The notes under the pieces: model-generated
Databases searched by the model: none
Seen by the model: the letters and a program-made list of their open reading frames with translations, nothing else
What the model was told of the DNA's origin: nothing
Part shown: positions 7,469 through 16,188 of the stretch, piece by piece
Position numbering within the stretch: position 1 is the stretch's first letter
Layout of the letters: each line of letters begins with the position of its first letter
Assembly: GCF_947241125.1 (NCBI RefSeq)
Contig: NZ_OX365700.1
Location: 4,436,461-4,500,460 of the forward strand
Direction of reading: 5' to 3'
Length of the DNA: 64,000 bases
Source: Nitrospira tepida
Lineage (GTDB): Bacteria > Nitrospirota > Nitrospiria > Nitrospirales > Nitrospiraceae
Translations under genes and position numbers: made by a program

Positions 7469-8902
7469 TCAGGGTTTGGCCAGCGAACGGATGTAGTGGA
7501 TCAACTGCCACACTTCGTCATCCGACAGGTTACCGAAGGCCATCATCCCGGTCCCCGGCGATCCGTTCTTGATCACCCAGAACAGTTGCCCGTCGGAAAG
7601 GTGCTTCATCGTCTGGCCGCAGGTAAAGTTCCTGGGCGGCGGCTGAAAGGCCATGCCCATGACGCCCGCGCCGTCCCCCTTTCCCCCGTGGCAATTCATG
7701 CAGGCGAGCGGCTTCGCGGTTTCCTGGAACAGCAGCTTCCCGGCCTTCACGGCCTGCGGTGAGGCAGGCACCGGGTTCGTCATCGACAAAAACTGTTCCG
7801 GGGCTTTTTGCGTGTTGCGTGGCTGCGGACAGACGCCCAAGGCGCCATCGCCCGCCGGCGCTTGCGTGACCGCTTCCCCGCCCTTGAACGTTTCACGCAG
7901 GTAGGCGATGACATCGGCCACGCCCTGTTGTCCGATGGTGAGGCCCCAATAGGGCATCGTCGCCGCTTTCCCCACGCTCCGCCCTCCATAGTAGATCACG
8001 TTGTACAGATACTCCGTCGGCAGCTTGTCGAACGCCATGTTGGCATGAACCGCCGGCTTCGGATTCAACCCCGGCGCAGCCGGCCCGTCGCCTTTTCCCG
8101 CGGCCCCGTGACATTGCGCGCAATACTCCTTATAGATCACTTTCCCGCGGTCCACATTGGGATGGCCGAACGGTTCGCTGGTCCAGGGTTCATAATACGG
8201 AAAGTCGTCCCATCCTCTGGTCGCGATGAAGCCCGTGACGTAGCGCAGCCCCAACTCGCTCACGTCGCCGACAAATTCGCCGCTGTGCGGCACATAGTCC
8301 GGAGGATTGGAGTTGAACCGGTAGATCCAATCGGCCTTGAGCCGCCTCCCCGCGTTCGCCAGCGACGTGCTTTGCAACCCTCCGACGGTTTTGCCGCCCT
8401 CCTGAATCTGGTGACAGCCGATGCAGGCATGCTCTTTGAAAATGGCTTCGCCGAAGGCGGCCTCCTGCTTGCTGAACGTGGCCATGTCGATGGCGCCGGG
8501 CTTGATCTTGGGGTCCGTCAAATTGGTCTCAAGATACTCCGCCATCGCCTCCGCCTCGGCCTGAGGCAACGCCATGTGCGGTTGCCGAGCCTCCGGTTGA
8601 TCCCACCGGTAGCCGGACGTATAGACCGGCGGCTCTTTTCCCGCCAGCCACCCGACCAGCCACTCGTGTTTGAATTTGCTGCCGACCCCGATGAGATCCG
8701 GCGCTTTTTTTTCCAGACGGGAGGCCGGCGCTCCCTCCAGACGATGGCAGCCAGCGCAGGTGGTCTTGAGCACCGACTCGATCCGGGACCGGTCGTCCGC
8801 CAGCAAGGATCTCGACGCCAGGCTTAATCCGATGACGAGCACCGCCACGCCCATGATCACCCAGGCGCGCATCCGCCGTCTTCCGGGCACTACGTCGTCC
8901 AT
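7469..8902 (-). CDS. Tetraheme cytochrome c
   Basis: A 477-residue exported protein with an N-terminal hydrophobic anchor or signal (about 13-34) and four heme motifs: CAGCH (49-53), CIGCH (160-164), CAQCH (261-265) and CMNCH (401-405). The last domain carries the NGSPGTGMMAFG block found in several single-domain cytochromes of this window, so the protein looks like a fusion of class I cytochrome domains. The ATG at 8902 is preferred to a GTG at 8905; GGAGGG is 8 bases upstream. Only 20 bases separate it from the molybdoenzyme gene, suggesting one electron-transfer complex. Confidence 0.9.
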   Translation of the reverse strand: MDDVVPGRRRMRAWVIMGVAVLVIGLSLASRSLLADDRSRIESVLKTTCAGCHRLEGAPASRLEKKAPDLIGVGSKFKHEWLVGWLAGKEPPVYTSGYRWDQPEARQPHMALPQAEAEAMAEYLETNLTDPKIKPGAIDMATFSKQEAAFGEAIFKEHACIGCHQIQEGGKTVGGLQSTSLANAGRRLKADWIYRFNSNPPDYVPHSGEFVGDVSELGLRYVTGFIATRGWDDFPYYEPWTSEPFGHPNVDRGKVIYKEYCAQCHGAAGKGDGPAAPGLNPKPAVHANMAFDKLPTEYLYNVIYYGGRSVGKAATMPYWGLTIGQQGVADVIAYLRETFKGGEAVTQAPAGDGALGVCPQPRNTQKAPEQFLSMTNPVPASPQAVKAGKLLFQETAKPLACMNCHGGKGDGAGVMGMAFQPPPRNFTCGQTMKHLSDGQLFWVIKNGSPGTGMMAFGNLSDDEVWQLIHYIRSLAKP

Positions 8903-8965
8903 CACACTCTCCCTCCGTTTTTGGATTCGGTTGCACTTCCGTTGCCTCTGTAGGCCAGGGCGACA

Positions 8966-9376
8966 TCACGCTGCCGTGCGGTCTTTCGCGACCAGACTGA
9001 TGTCCACCCTGGGCGGAACCACCAGAGATTGGTGCACCGTACAGGCATGGGCCACTCGTAAGAGTCGTTCTTCTTGCGAAGGATTCATCGAGGCCGGCAC
9101 ATGGATTCGCACCGCCACTTTCCCGACCCGATGCGGCTGTTCGGCCATCTCATATTCCACGTCCAACACCAGCCCTTCGGACTCAATATTGTGACGAGCG
9201 CAATACCGCGCGACGAAATAGGCGATACAGCCTGCAAGCGAGCCGATGAACAGCTCCACCGGGCTCATCCCCGCGTCCGTGCCGCCGTCTTCCCGCGGCT
9301 GGTCGGTCACGACCATGTGCGCATTGCTGTGAATATGGAACTTCGTGCCTCCGCGATAGCTGACCGTGAGATTCAT
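8966..9376 (-). CDS. OsmC-family peroxiredoxin-like protein
   Basis: A 136-residue cytoplasmic protein with the OsmC fold. The two catalytic-type cysteines are C50 (GSLAGCIAYF) and C112 (AHACTVHQSL). Family members reduce organic hydroperoxides with thiols, or bind other thiol-reactive compounds. The start at 9376 is preceded by GGAGGCGG. It is the first gene of the run leading to the molybdoenzyme cluster. Confidence 0.9.
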   Translation of the reverse strand: MNLTVSYRGGTKFHIHSNAHMVVTDQPREDGGTDAGMSPVELFIGSLAGCIAYFVARYCARHNIESEGLVLDVEYEMAEQPHRVGKVAVRIHVPASMNPSQEERLLRVAHACTVHQSLVVPPRVDISLVAKDRTAA

Positions 9377-9598
9377 ACCGCCTCCTGTTCCCTCCGAGGC
9401 GCGCATTGTGCTGCATGGCCTTCCCCGCCTTCCGTCGTGCCGTTCACGCATGGCGCAAGGCGGACACTCGGTTGGGTCCGACACCATTACTTGCGATAGG
9501 TATGCCATGTCCCAAGGCTCCGTTCTCTGCCAAGGGCGGTTCGGCATGACGGATTTTTGAGGAGATACGCAGTCAGCCGCTACGGACTTGAAGACAAA

Positions 9599-9628
9599 GG
9601 CGACAGGCGGCCTGGTCTCCCTGTCGCC
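9599..9628 (-). terminator. Stem-loop terminator after outer-membrane protein gene
   Basis: A perfect 9-bp stem (GGCGACAGG with CCTGTCGCC) and 12-base loop lies 43 bases past the end of the minus-strand gene at 9671. On the minus strand it is followed by a T-rich stretch (TTTGTCTTC). It plausibly ends the transcript from the respiratory cluster. The rest of 9377-9670 shows no gene. Confidence 0.55.
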
Positions 9629-9670
9629 CTATGCCACAGAAGCCGGGATTCGTGCCTGGATAGGTGGGCA

Positions 9671-10687
9671 TTAGAATTGATAGAGGCCGCCGATGGAAAA
9701 GATCGAATCCTGGAAGTCCCGGTCGATATTGGTCGACGTCCGCTGGGTCCGTTGAAAACTGGCCGTGAGGGCCGCTCGCGAGCTGAGGTGGTAGCGCAGC
9801 TCGGCCCAGCCCTGATGGGTCTGATCAAACCGGCCGACGTGAGGATCTCCGGCGATGCCGCTGGTGAAGTCCTTGCGGAGATGCAGATACATGAGGCTCA
9901 GCGTGAGCTTGGGCAGGAGGCGAAACTCCACGCCCGCCGAGAGCAGGTGGAGAACATAGGACACGTCGTCCTGGAATTGCGGTTCGTCGCGGCCCTCGGC
10001 CAAGCCTCGCTCGTAGAGATACCCCAGGGCCACGGTCGCCCAGGAGGCTGCCCGATAGCTGACCTGCGGCCCGGCCGCATAGAAGTGCGTGTCCCGCTCG
10101 GCGAACGCGTCGTTATAGAAGCGCAGCCCGAAACGGCCGATCAGCGTCGCCGTCCATCGCTCGGTCAGTCGATGCTCCACTTCCATCCGCCACCGGTGGG
10201 ACGTCACTCGCTCCTCTTGAATGGCCCGTTGGCCGGATCGACGCTCGAAGTTGGGGCCCAAGAACAGATTCGGCACGTAGCGGTAGCGGAAGAGGAGCGA
10301 GGTTGAGTCGTTGAGCCACTGGCGGCCCTGGATGCGATACTCCCCGTGGTTGAAGATCGGTTTGTCCGTGAAGATGAAGCCGACGGCTTTCATGGACAAC
10401 TCGTTGGCGCCCCACCGATTGGAGGAGGTACGCACCGCCTCCACCATCGGCTCCCAGACCACATCCTGCGGTTTCTCCAAGGGGACGATGGTCGGTTGCG
10501 TCGGATCTTCGCTGAGCGCGAGCCGCCGGGAAGCGGAAAATTGAAACGCGTCGGTCGTGTAACTGACCTTTTGGCCGGCGTTCAGCGACCACTCGGCCCG
10601 AGCCATGGGAGGCAGGATGGCATCGAGGACGAGGACCAGCGTGATGAGACGGCCAACGGCGCTCCATCGGCTTGTCGTTGGCATCAT
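9671..10687 (-). CDS. Outer-membrane beta-barrel protein
   Basis: About 338 residues with a signal sequence ending near PPMARA, then many alternating amphipathic strands and a terminal aromatic residue (GGLYQF), the signature of outer-membrane barrels. The sequence resembles DUF3570-type barrels, but I cannot assign a family firmly. No substrate can be predicted. It is the last gene of the cluster that includes a beta-propeller and cytochromes, so it may serve as a porin for a periplasmic or outer-membrane redox module. Start codon choice (10687 or 10684) is uncertain because no strong ribosome site is visible. Confidence 0.75.
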   Translation of the reverse strand: MMPTTSRWSAVGRLITLVLVLDAILPPMARAEWSLNAGQKVSYTTDAFQFSASRRLALSEDPTQPTIVPLEKPQDVVWEPMVEAVRTSSNRWGANELSMKAVGFIFTDKPIFNHGEYRIQGRQWLNDSTSLLFRYRYVPNLFLGPNFERRSGQRAIQEERVTSHRWRMEVEHRLTERWTATLIGRFGLRFYNDAFAERDTHFYAAGPQVSYRAASWATVALGYLYERGLAEGRDEPQFQDDVSYVLHLLSAGVEFRLLPKLTLSLMYLHLRKDFTSGIAGDPHVGRFDQTHQGWAELRYHLSSRAALTASFQRTQRTSTNIDRDFQDSIFSIGGLYQF

Positions 10688-10774
10688 CGAAGCAGGCGAC
10701 CAACTGGCAGGGAGCAACGGCGGGCGGTTCCGCGCGATTTACTTCACGGAAACCGCCCGTTCTCGGTCATGGCG

Positions 10775-12052
10775 TCACTTCCGGACGGCGATCCCGTGCG
10801 TATCGGCGGTTTCCTTGCCGTCCTTCATATTGCTGATCGCCGCCTGCCCCTTGTAATGGCCGACCTTGCCGCCGCCATCGACATGGATCACCCCGACGCC
10901 CGGGATCGTCCCCTTGGCATTGTTGACCGTCTTGTCGTTTCCGGTCAGCGGATTGGGACCGCGCAGGCCGACGAACACATACTGCCCGTCCGGCGAGGCG
11001 TCCATCAGATCCGGAGCCGGATCTGCGTTCGCCTCCGTCACGAGATTCACCGACCCAACGCTCAGGTTGGTCAGCGTGTCAATGATTTCGATGTCGTTGC
11101 CGGCGCGGTCGGCGCTCCAGAGGTACCGGCCCACGGCCGCCATGCCGTGCGAATCGGCAAATTTCTGGTCCCGCTGCGAGACGAGCTTGGCCGATACGGA
11201 TTTGGGCAGCGACGACAGGTCCACCGCATAGACGTCGTAAGACAGGGGAGCGATCGGCCATCCCCCGCCCGAGTTGATGTAGAGAGTATCGCCGACCTGA
11301 ATGCCGCCGCATCCGGCCGGATGAATCTGGTTGTTGTCCAACATGGTCACGACCGCCATCGGCGTGGCGGTCACATCGACGACCAACAGCCCGCCTCCGC
11401 GCAGCGTGATGAACGCAAACCGGCTGGAGGCCTCGGTGATCGGGCAGATCGGCGCGTTGTCCGGCCGCTCGCCGCTCTCGAACGCCGCCAGGTTCAGCAC
11501 ATCCTTCTCGGGATCAAACCTGAATGTGTGCGCGGGGTAGTCGGTCCAGATCCGGATGAACTTTTTCTCGGCAATGTTCGCGGCGATCGCCATCTTCTGG
11601 TTGGGAGTGGGCCAGGCCGCATGCACGTTCTTCCCCATCAACAGGCAGGCCTCCGGCTTGCGGGTCTTCGCGTCCATGAAGAGCACCTGCCCGCTCAAGA
11701 ACGACAGGATCGCATGGTCCTGGTCGCGGTTGAAGAACAGCATGTGCGGGCGGCGAAGCGGTTTCTTGGTCGATTCCTCGCAGAATCTGTTGATCTCTCC
11801 GGAGAGGTCGATGGTCGAGGCGGGCTTGGCCGAAACGGGATTGCTCGCAAGCTGCGCGCCATCGTAGATGTACAGGTATCCGCCGCTTTCCTTGCCCGTA
11901 TCGGACTGATCGGTCAGCCAGACTTCATACGCGTCCGCCGCAACAGGCCGGCCGAAGGCGGACCACAGCAAGATGCCTACTCCAAGCACAGCGGTGAGCC
12001 ATGAAACGGGCATGCCCGGCAAGCGGGGTCTGTCGTGTCGCCTGGACTGCAT
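10775..12052 (-). CDS. Secreted beta-propeller (YVTN/LVIVD-like) protein
   Basis: A 425-residue exported protein with a signal segment (about 15-40). Repeats follow of the type found in seven-bladed propellers, such as GGGLLVVDVTATPMAVVTML, NDIEIIDTLTNLSVGSVNLV and DASPDGQYVFVGLRG. Such proteins act as scaffolds or, in some cases, as dehydrogenase-like partners in the periplasm. No cofactor site is evident. GGAGG precedes the ATG at 12052. It lies between a barrel protein and a monoheme cytochrome. Confidence 0.8.
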   Translation of the reverse strand: MQSRRHDRPRLPGMPVSWLTAVLGVGILLWSAFGRPVAADAYEVWLTDQSDTGKESGGYLYIYDGAQLASNPVSAKPASTIDLSGEINRFCEESTKKPLRRPHMLFFNRDQDHAILSFLSGQVLFMDAKTRKPEACLLMGKNVHAAWPTPNQKMAIAANIAEKKFIRIWTDYPAHTFRFDPEKDVLNLAAFESGERPDNAPICPITEASSRFAFITLRGGGLLVVDVTATPMAVVTMLDNNQIHPAGCGGIQVGDTLYINSGGGWPIAPLSYDVYAVDLSSLPKSVSAKLVSQRDQKFADSHGMAAVGRYLWSADRAGNDIEIIDTLTNLSVGSVNLVTEANADPAPDLMDASPDGQYVFVGLRGPNPLTGNDKTVNNAKGTIPGVGVIHVDGGGKVGHYKGQAAISNMKDGKETADTHGIAVRK

Positions 12053-12136
12053 GGCTGGCCTCCTTTCGTGAGGGATCAGGGGGAGAGTCGCATTAAATTC
12101 TCTGCAATGCCGGCGTTTCATCGATGGGCGGCGCCC

Positions 12137-12607
12137 TCAGTCGGACGGTCGCCCGAAGGACCGGACATAGAGCAGCACCTGCCAAGCCTCCTCTTCCGTC
12201 AGCACGAGCGGAATGAATGGTGCCATATCGGTGCCCGGACTTCCATTCCGGAGAATCCAGAACAATTCGCCGTCCGTTCTCGTCTTCTGCCACACCCTGT
12301 CGGTGAAATTCCTCGGCAGCTTCCCGCGCAGGCCCGGAATGTCGCCGAGTCCCGTGCCGTCCCTGCCGTGACAGGTCACGCAGAAGGCCTTTCCGTGGAA
12401 CAGCGCCTTTCCCTTCTCGATGTTGTCCGCCGTGGCCGGAAACGGATTCACCCAGGTTCGCGCCTGCTCGATCTGATCGGGAGGAACCCGAGGCTTGAGC
12501 ACATCTTCATCGGCAGACCAGACCGGCGGCCCGAATCCAATCAGCATCAGGGCGCAGCAGGCGAGGACCATGTGCCTGTCGCGGAAGAAGCGTCGTGAGC
12601 GGCTCAC
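12137..12607 (-). CDS. Monoheme class I cytochrome c
   Basis: A 156-residue protein with signal peptide (about 12-31), heme motif CVTCH (76-80) and likely axial methionine M128 in NGSPGTDMAPF. It is a close paralogue in layout of the cytochromes at 2631 and 18405. The start is a GTG at 12607 with a poor ribosome site; ATG 12571 is a shorter alternative that would leave a minimal signal peptide. A periplasmic electron carrier within the b-c complex neighbourhood. Confidence 0.85.
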   Translation of the reverse strand: MSRSRRFFRDRHMVLACCALMLIGFGPPVWSADEDVLKPRVPPDQIEQARTWVNPFPATADNIEKGKALFHGKAFCVTCHGRDGTGLGDIPGLRGKLPRNFTDRVWQKTRTDGELFWILRNGSPGTDMAPFIPLVLTEEEAWQVLLYVRSFGRPSD

Positions 12608-12672
12608 GTCATGCGGCTTTCATGATGGGGGTCGGAGGAGCCGCCTGAAGGCCGGCCCCTCCTCACGATCAT

Positions 12673-12694
12673 CGGCCGATGACTCGATCGGCCG
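12673..12694 (-). terminator. Inverted repeat after DUF1264 gene
   Basis: A perfect 8-bp inverted repeat (CGGCCGAT with ATCGGCCG, 6-base loop) lies 29 bases past the stop of the minus-strand gene at 12723. It lacks a T-tract, so termination is only a suggestion. Confidence 0.3.
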
Positions 12695-12722
12695 GCCGTG
12701 CTCCACAACCGATCGGCAGACC

Positions 12723-13244
12723 CTACTCCGAGTGGCCGGGGAACTTGTGCCCCAGCGACTGCGGGAACGTCACGGTTCCGTCGGGAAATTCCTGCCCGTG
12801 CTGCCACAGGTGATAGATGACGCCGTCGGTCTTCGAAGCCGCCTCGGCCACGGCCTTGGCCTTGTCCTCGGGCATGTCAAGCACCTGGACGCGGCCGGTC
12901 GCGATCTCGACTTTGTGGTCATGGAAGTAGCGATGCCATTGGATGGGGGGAAGCTTGCGGGACAGATCCTTGGCGACAAAGTATTCGATGCCGACCAGTT
13001 TGGCCTTGGGGTCGGTCGATTCGAAGAGGAGACATTGGAGGATCTGGTCGGAAATCCCCTTGCAATAGTGGTGGTAAGGCCCGCCCGGCGTGCCGTCCGG
13101 CATCATATGGGGCGCCTGCACGTGAATATCGTAACCTGCGGCCGGCGATGAGGCTTCCGCGCCCATGGCCGGCATCGCCAGCCCTCCCCATGCCAGCATC
13201 GCGAACACTCCGACCCATACATGACCCTGCTTGCCTGCTCTCAT
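12723..13244 (-). CDS. DUF1264 (OBAP-like) secreted protein
   Basis: A 173-residue protein with signal peptide (1-29), then a DUF1264-type sequence with many His residues: PGGPYHHYCKGISDQILQCL, EYFVAK, and WHRYFHDHKVEI. The family is named after plant oil-body-associated proteins, and its bacterial function is unknown. A strong AAGGAGG precedes the start. It directly follows the cytochrome b-c fusion gene on the same strand, so it may be part of that respiratory operon. The His-rich patch could bind metal. Confidence 0.8.
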   Translation of the reverse strand: MRAGKQGHVWVGVFAMLAWGGLAMPAMGAEASSPAAGYDIHVQAPHMMPDGTPGGPYHHYCKGISDQILQCLLFESTDPKAKLVGIEYFVAKDLSRKLPPIQWHRYFHDHKVEIATGRVQVLDMPEDKAKAVAEAASKTDGVIYHLWQHGQEFPDGTVTFPQSLGHKFPGHSE

Positions 13245-13369
13245 GACGGCCTCCTTAAGAGATGAGTGAAGGTGATGGTGCAGTCGCGAACGGCGGTGGA
13301 ACGAGACCGTCCGCTTCGAGATGTGAGTCCTTCCGCGCAGAAAGGATTCACAAACAGCTTCACGCCTTC

Positions 13370-14695
13370 TTACGATTGTCGCTTGAGGCTCAACATATAG
13401 CTGGTCAGGTCGTTGAGTTGGGCCTCGGTCAGGGGAAACTTCGGCATGAACGAGCCGGGGGACACTGAGGCGGGATCGCGGAAATGCCGGAGGTGCCACT
13501 CCCGGTCCGGCCGCTCGTCTCCGACAAACGACAGATCCGGCGCCACCGCTGCGCCCTCCCCGTGAATGCGATGGCAGCCGCTGCACCCGAACTGCGCGTA
13601 GAGTTCTTTCCCGCGCGCGACCTCCGGATCGACATGGGGGACTGCGTAGAGATCCCGCAGCGAGATGCCGAGCAGCACGAAGACGACCGCCAGAAAGGCC
13701 GCCCCGGTCCCGAGCGCCATCGGCCGCCTGGTCGGGTTGCGGACCGGATTCCGGTCGATGAAGGGCCAGAGAAAGAGAATCAGCATGAACAGCGCCGGCA
13801 AGACCCAGGTGGCCAGCGGCTCCAGCGGACCGTGGACGTATTTCAACAGTTGGTAATAGAACAGGAAATACCACTCCGGCACCGGGACGAAGCTCGTGTC
13901 GGCGGGGTTGGCCTTGTCGGCCAGCGGGAACGGCACCATCGCCGCGAGGAGCGCCAGCACGGCAAAAACCCCCAGCATCACCACCGCGTCCATGAAGACC
14001 TGCCGGGGATAAAAGGTCTCGTGGCTGAGGGTGGCGCGCTCGTCCGTCCAGGGCCCGGCCGGGCCCACCCGGCGGAGAATGAACAGATGCAACATGATGC
14101 CGGCGATCAACAGCGAAGGCAGAAACAGGACATGGACGGCGAAAAACCTCGACAGGGTCAGGGCGCCCAACGTTTCCCCGCCGCGCAGGACCCGCACCAG
14201 CAGATCCCCGACGAGCGGCACGGTTCCCGCCATATTGATTCCCACCTGCGTGGCCCAGTAGGCGTTTTGGTCCCAGGGGAGCAGATAGCCGGTAAAGGCA
14301 AAGCCCATCGTGATGAGAAAGAGCACGACGCCTGCGATCCACATCATCTCGCGCGGCGGCTTGTAGGCGCCGTACAGGAACACTTGCAGCATGTGCAGGC
14401 CGATCGCAATGACCATGGCTGAGGCGCCCCAATGGTGCAGGCCTCGCACGAAGCCGCCGAACCACAGCTCTTGCTCGATGAACTGGACGCTGTCGTAGGC
14501 ATGGTCCGGGGTGGGGGCATAATAGACGGCTAGGAACATGCCCGTCAGAGCCTGCGTGAGGAACAGAAACAGCGTCGCGGAGCCGAAGACGTAGATCCAA
14601 CTCGCGCCGCCGGGAATGGGCTCGTCGAGCAGGGTTTTTTGGATGGGTTTCAGTTTGAGCCGGCTGTCGAGCCAGTTGTAGAGTCGGGAAGCCAT
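13370..14695 (-). CDS. Cytochrome b subunit fused to a cytochrome c domain (b-c/b6f-type complex)
   Basis: A 441-residue quinol-oxidising subunit. The four heme-b histidines are visible as H87 or H88, H101, H188 and H203, and the quinol-site motif PEWY is at 273-276. About eight transmembrane segments are followed by a C-terminal cytochrome c domain with CSGCH (371-375). Cytochrome b and subunit IV are thus one chain, and the c1-like carrier is fused to it. Such fusions occur in menaquinol:cytochrome c reductases of several phyla. With the Rieske gene upstream it forms the core of complex III; no separate c1 gene is adjacent. Confidence 0.95.
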   Translation of the reverse strand: MASRLYNWLDSRLKLKPIQKTLLDEPIPGGASWIYVFGSATLFLFLTQALTGMFLAVYYAPTPDHAYDSVQFIEQELWFGGFVRGLHHWGASAMVIAIGLHMLQVFLYGAYKPPREMMWIAGVVLFLITMGFAFTGYLLPWDQNAYWATQVGINMAGTVPLVGDLLVRVLRGGETLGALTLSRFFAVHVLFLPSLLIAGIMLHLFILRRVGPAGPWTDERATLSHETFYPRQVFMDAVVMLGVFAVLALLAAMVPFPLADKANPADTSFVPVPEWYFLFYYQLLKYVHGPLEPLATWVLPALFMLILFLWPFIDRNPVRNPTRRPMALGTGAAFLAVVFVLLGISLRDLYAVPHVDPEVARGKELYAQFGCSGCHRIHGEGAAVAPDLSFVGDERPDREWHLRHFRDPASVSPGSFMPKFPLTEAQLNDLTSYMLSLKRQS

Positions 14696-14696
14696 T

Positions 14697-14795
14697 CGAG
14701 ACTCAAAATGTGAAATGAGGAATGACGAATGAGAAATTGTTCACGCACGGGAAACTATTCAGTTCTACCCACTAAACATTCCACATTTCACATTC
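14697..14795. repeat. Short-word array between Rieske and cytochrome b genes
   Basis: The 102-base gap between these two operon genes is filled by AT-richer degenerate words. AATGTGAAATGAGGAATG near its left end is nearly inverted by CATTCCACATTTCACATTCC near its right end. It belongs to the same style of sequence as the arrays at 17458, 44498 and 52665. Confidence 0.6.
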
Positions 14796-14797
14796 CT

Positions 14798-15343
14798 CTA
14801 TAATTCCACTTTTTTCGGCAGTCCCGCTTTAAATTCTTTGTACATGACCAGCAGGCGCCCGTTTTCCACCTTGGACGGTAACTCGTCCAGCGGGCGGGGG
14901 GCTGGACCGCCCAGCACCGCTCCATCCATCGCAAAGACGCTGCCATGGCAGGGGCACTTGAAGTTCCGATCCGCGCCGTCCCAGTTGAAGCCGCATCCGA
15001 GATGGGTACAGATCGGTGAAAACACCGTGACCTGCCCGTCCTGACGTTTGACCGCCCAGACCCCCTTGTGAACCGCGGTGGTCCTCCACCCTTCCTTCAC
15101 CGTCTGCTTGTAATCGAGCTGCGCCGGCTTGCCGATGGGCAGGTCATCGACTCCCCCGACATCCACCCAGGATTGGGCTCTCCGCTGAAAGGCCGGAGCA
15201 ATCAGAAATCCGATCAAGGGCACGCCCAACCCGAGCGCAATGATGGAGGCGGCCGCGCCGGTAGCCCACTGGAAAAATCTGCGTCTCGTGCCGATCGGCG
15301 TGGAGAATCCGGACGTCTGATGGTCGGACGATTCCATGTTCAT
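14798..15343 (-). CDS. Rieske [2Fe-2S] protein of cytochrome b-c complex
   Basis: A 181-residue protein with an RRRFFQW Tat-type twin-arginine N-terminus and a transmembrane anchor (about 25-51). The Rieske domain has C112 and H114 (CTHLGC) and C130 and H133 (CPCHGS) as cluster ligands, with C117 and C132 placed to form the usual disulfide. It transfers electrons from quinol to the cytochrome c domain encoded next. ATG 15343 and 15337 are both possible starts; neither has a strong ribosome site. Confidence 0.95.
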   Translation of the reverse strand: MNMESSDHQTSGFSTPIGTRRRFFQWATGAAASIIALGLGVPLIGFLIAPAFQRRAQSWVDVGGVDDLPIGKPAQLDYKQTVKEGWRTTAVHKGVWAVKRQDGQVTVFSPICTHLGCGFNWDGADRNFKCPCHGSVFAMDGAVLGGPAPRPLDELPSKVENGRLLVMYKEFKAGLPKKVEL

Positions 15344-15541
15344 GGCCGCTCAGATGAAATGCGCAGGTCCCAGGGCTGGGGTCAACTAACTATGTACAAT
15401 CAACGCCGCTCCAATGCAACCGGCGAATTTCGTCCCACCCTCTGATTGAAGCTGAGAGAAGCCGAGCCGTCGTATTCACGACCGACAACGGCCTCTCGCC
15501 TTCACCCGATCGTGCAGCGGCGTTAGGTTTTCGGCAACGAG

Positions 15542-16141
15542 CTATTCTCTGACAATGATGCCGCACGCGATGCGCGGACCGCCTGGCGCGTCTTTGGTGG
15601 GAGGGTCCGGCAGGTACCGGTCTTCAAGTTCGTGCACGATGAACGCACTCCCGTCCTTGTCGAAGAGCGACGTGAGGCCGGGAGAGATCGCAACCCGACT
15701 CGTGAGAGTGTACAGGGAGCCCTTTCGGTCCTGATCCACGAACAGGTTCGGAAGATCGCCCAGGTGATAGGGATGGTTCCCGAGTCCCGGACTGACGTTG
15801 GCGTCCGGATTCACCTGGGGATCAATGTTGCCGTCGAAATGCCCTTTGGCGGCGCTGAATGGATCACAGGCGCCGGTCTCGTGAATATGGATCGCATGGC
15901 GGCCTGGCGTGAGCTTGCTCTCCGGCGTCCCCTGGAGGCTCACCCTGATTCGGACCCGGCCCTCGTACTCCTCCTCCAGTCTGGCTTCTCCCGAAATCCC
16001 GGGACCGGTGATGGAAGCCTTGGCCTTCAATTCGTTCGCCAACTTGCCGGTGTGGGGATGGCTGCACCCAACCCACGTCAACGCCAGGCCGATACCGACC
16101 GAGATCTGCACAAGGTACGAGAAGGCTCTCGATCTCGCCAT
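15542..16141 (-). CDS. Cu/Zn superoxide-dismutase-like lipoprotein
   Basis: A 199-residue exported protein with a lipobox ending at C26 (TWVGC), so it is probably lipid-anchored. The copper-ligand region HAIHIHETGACDP (H85, H87) and zinc-region residues H101, H123 and H126 are visible, and the C-terminal GGPRIACGII matches the conserved Arg and Cys of SodC. It should detoxify superoxide in the periplasm. AGGAGG precedes ATG 16141. It lies between the Rieske and SQR-like genes. Confidence 0.88.
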   Translation of the reverse strand: MARSRAFSYLVQISVGIGLALTWVGCSHPHTGKLANELKAKASITGPGISGEARLEEEYEGRVRIRVSLQGTPESKLTPGRHAIHIHETGACDPFSAAKGHFDGNIDPQVNPDANVSPGLGNHPYHLGDLPNLFVDQDRKGSLYTLTSRVAISPGLTSLFDKDGSAFIVHELEDRYLPDPPTKDAPGGPRIACGIIVRE

Positions 16142-16188
16142 GTCATTTCCTCCTGATCTTCGATGGAATGCTTCGCTATGCCCGACGA

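Noticed and set aside
9557-10306. Plus-strand 249-codon frame
   Set aside because: Antisense to the outer-membrane barrel gene, with shadow-like composition rich in Arg, Gly and Glu.
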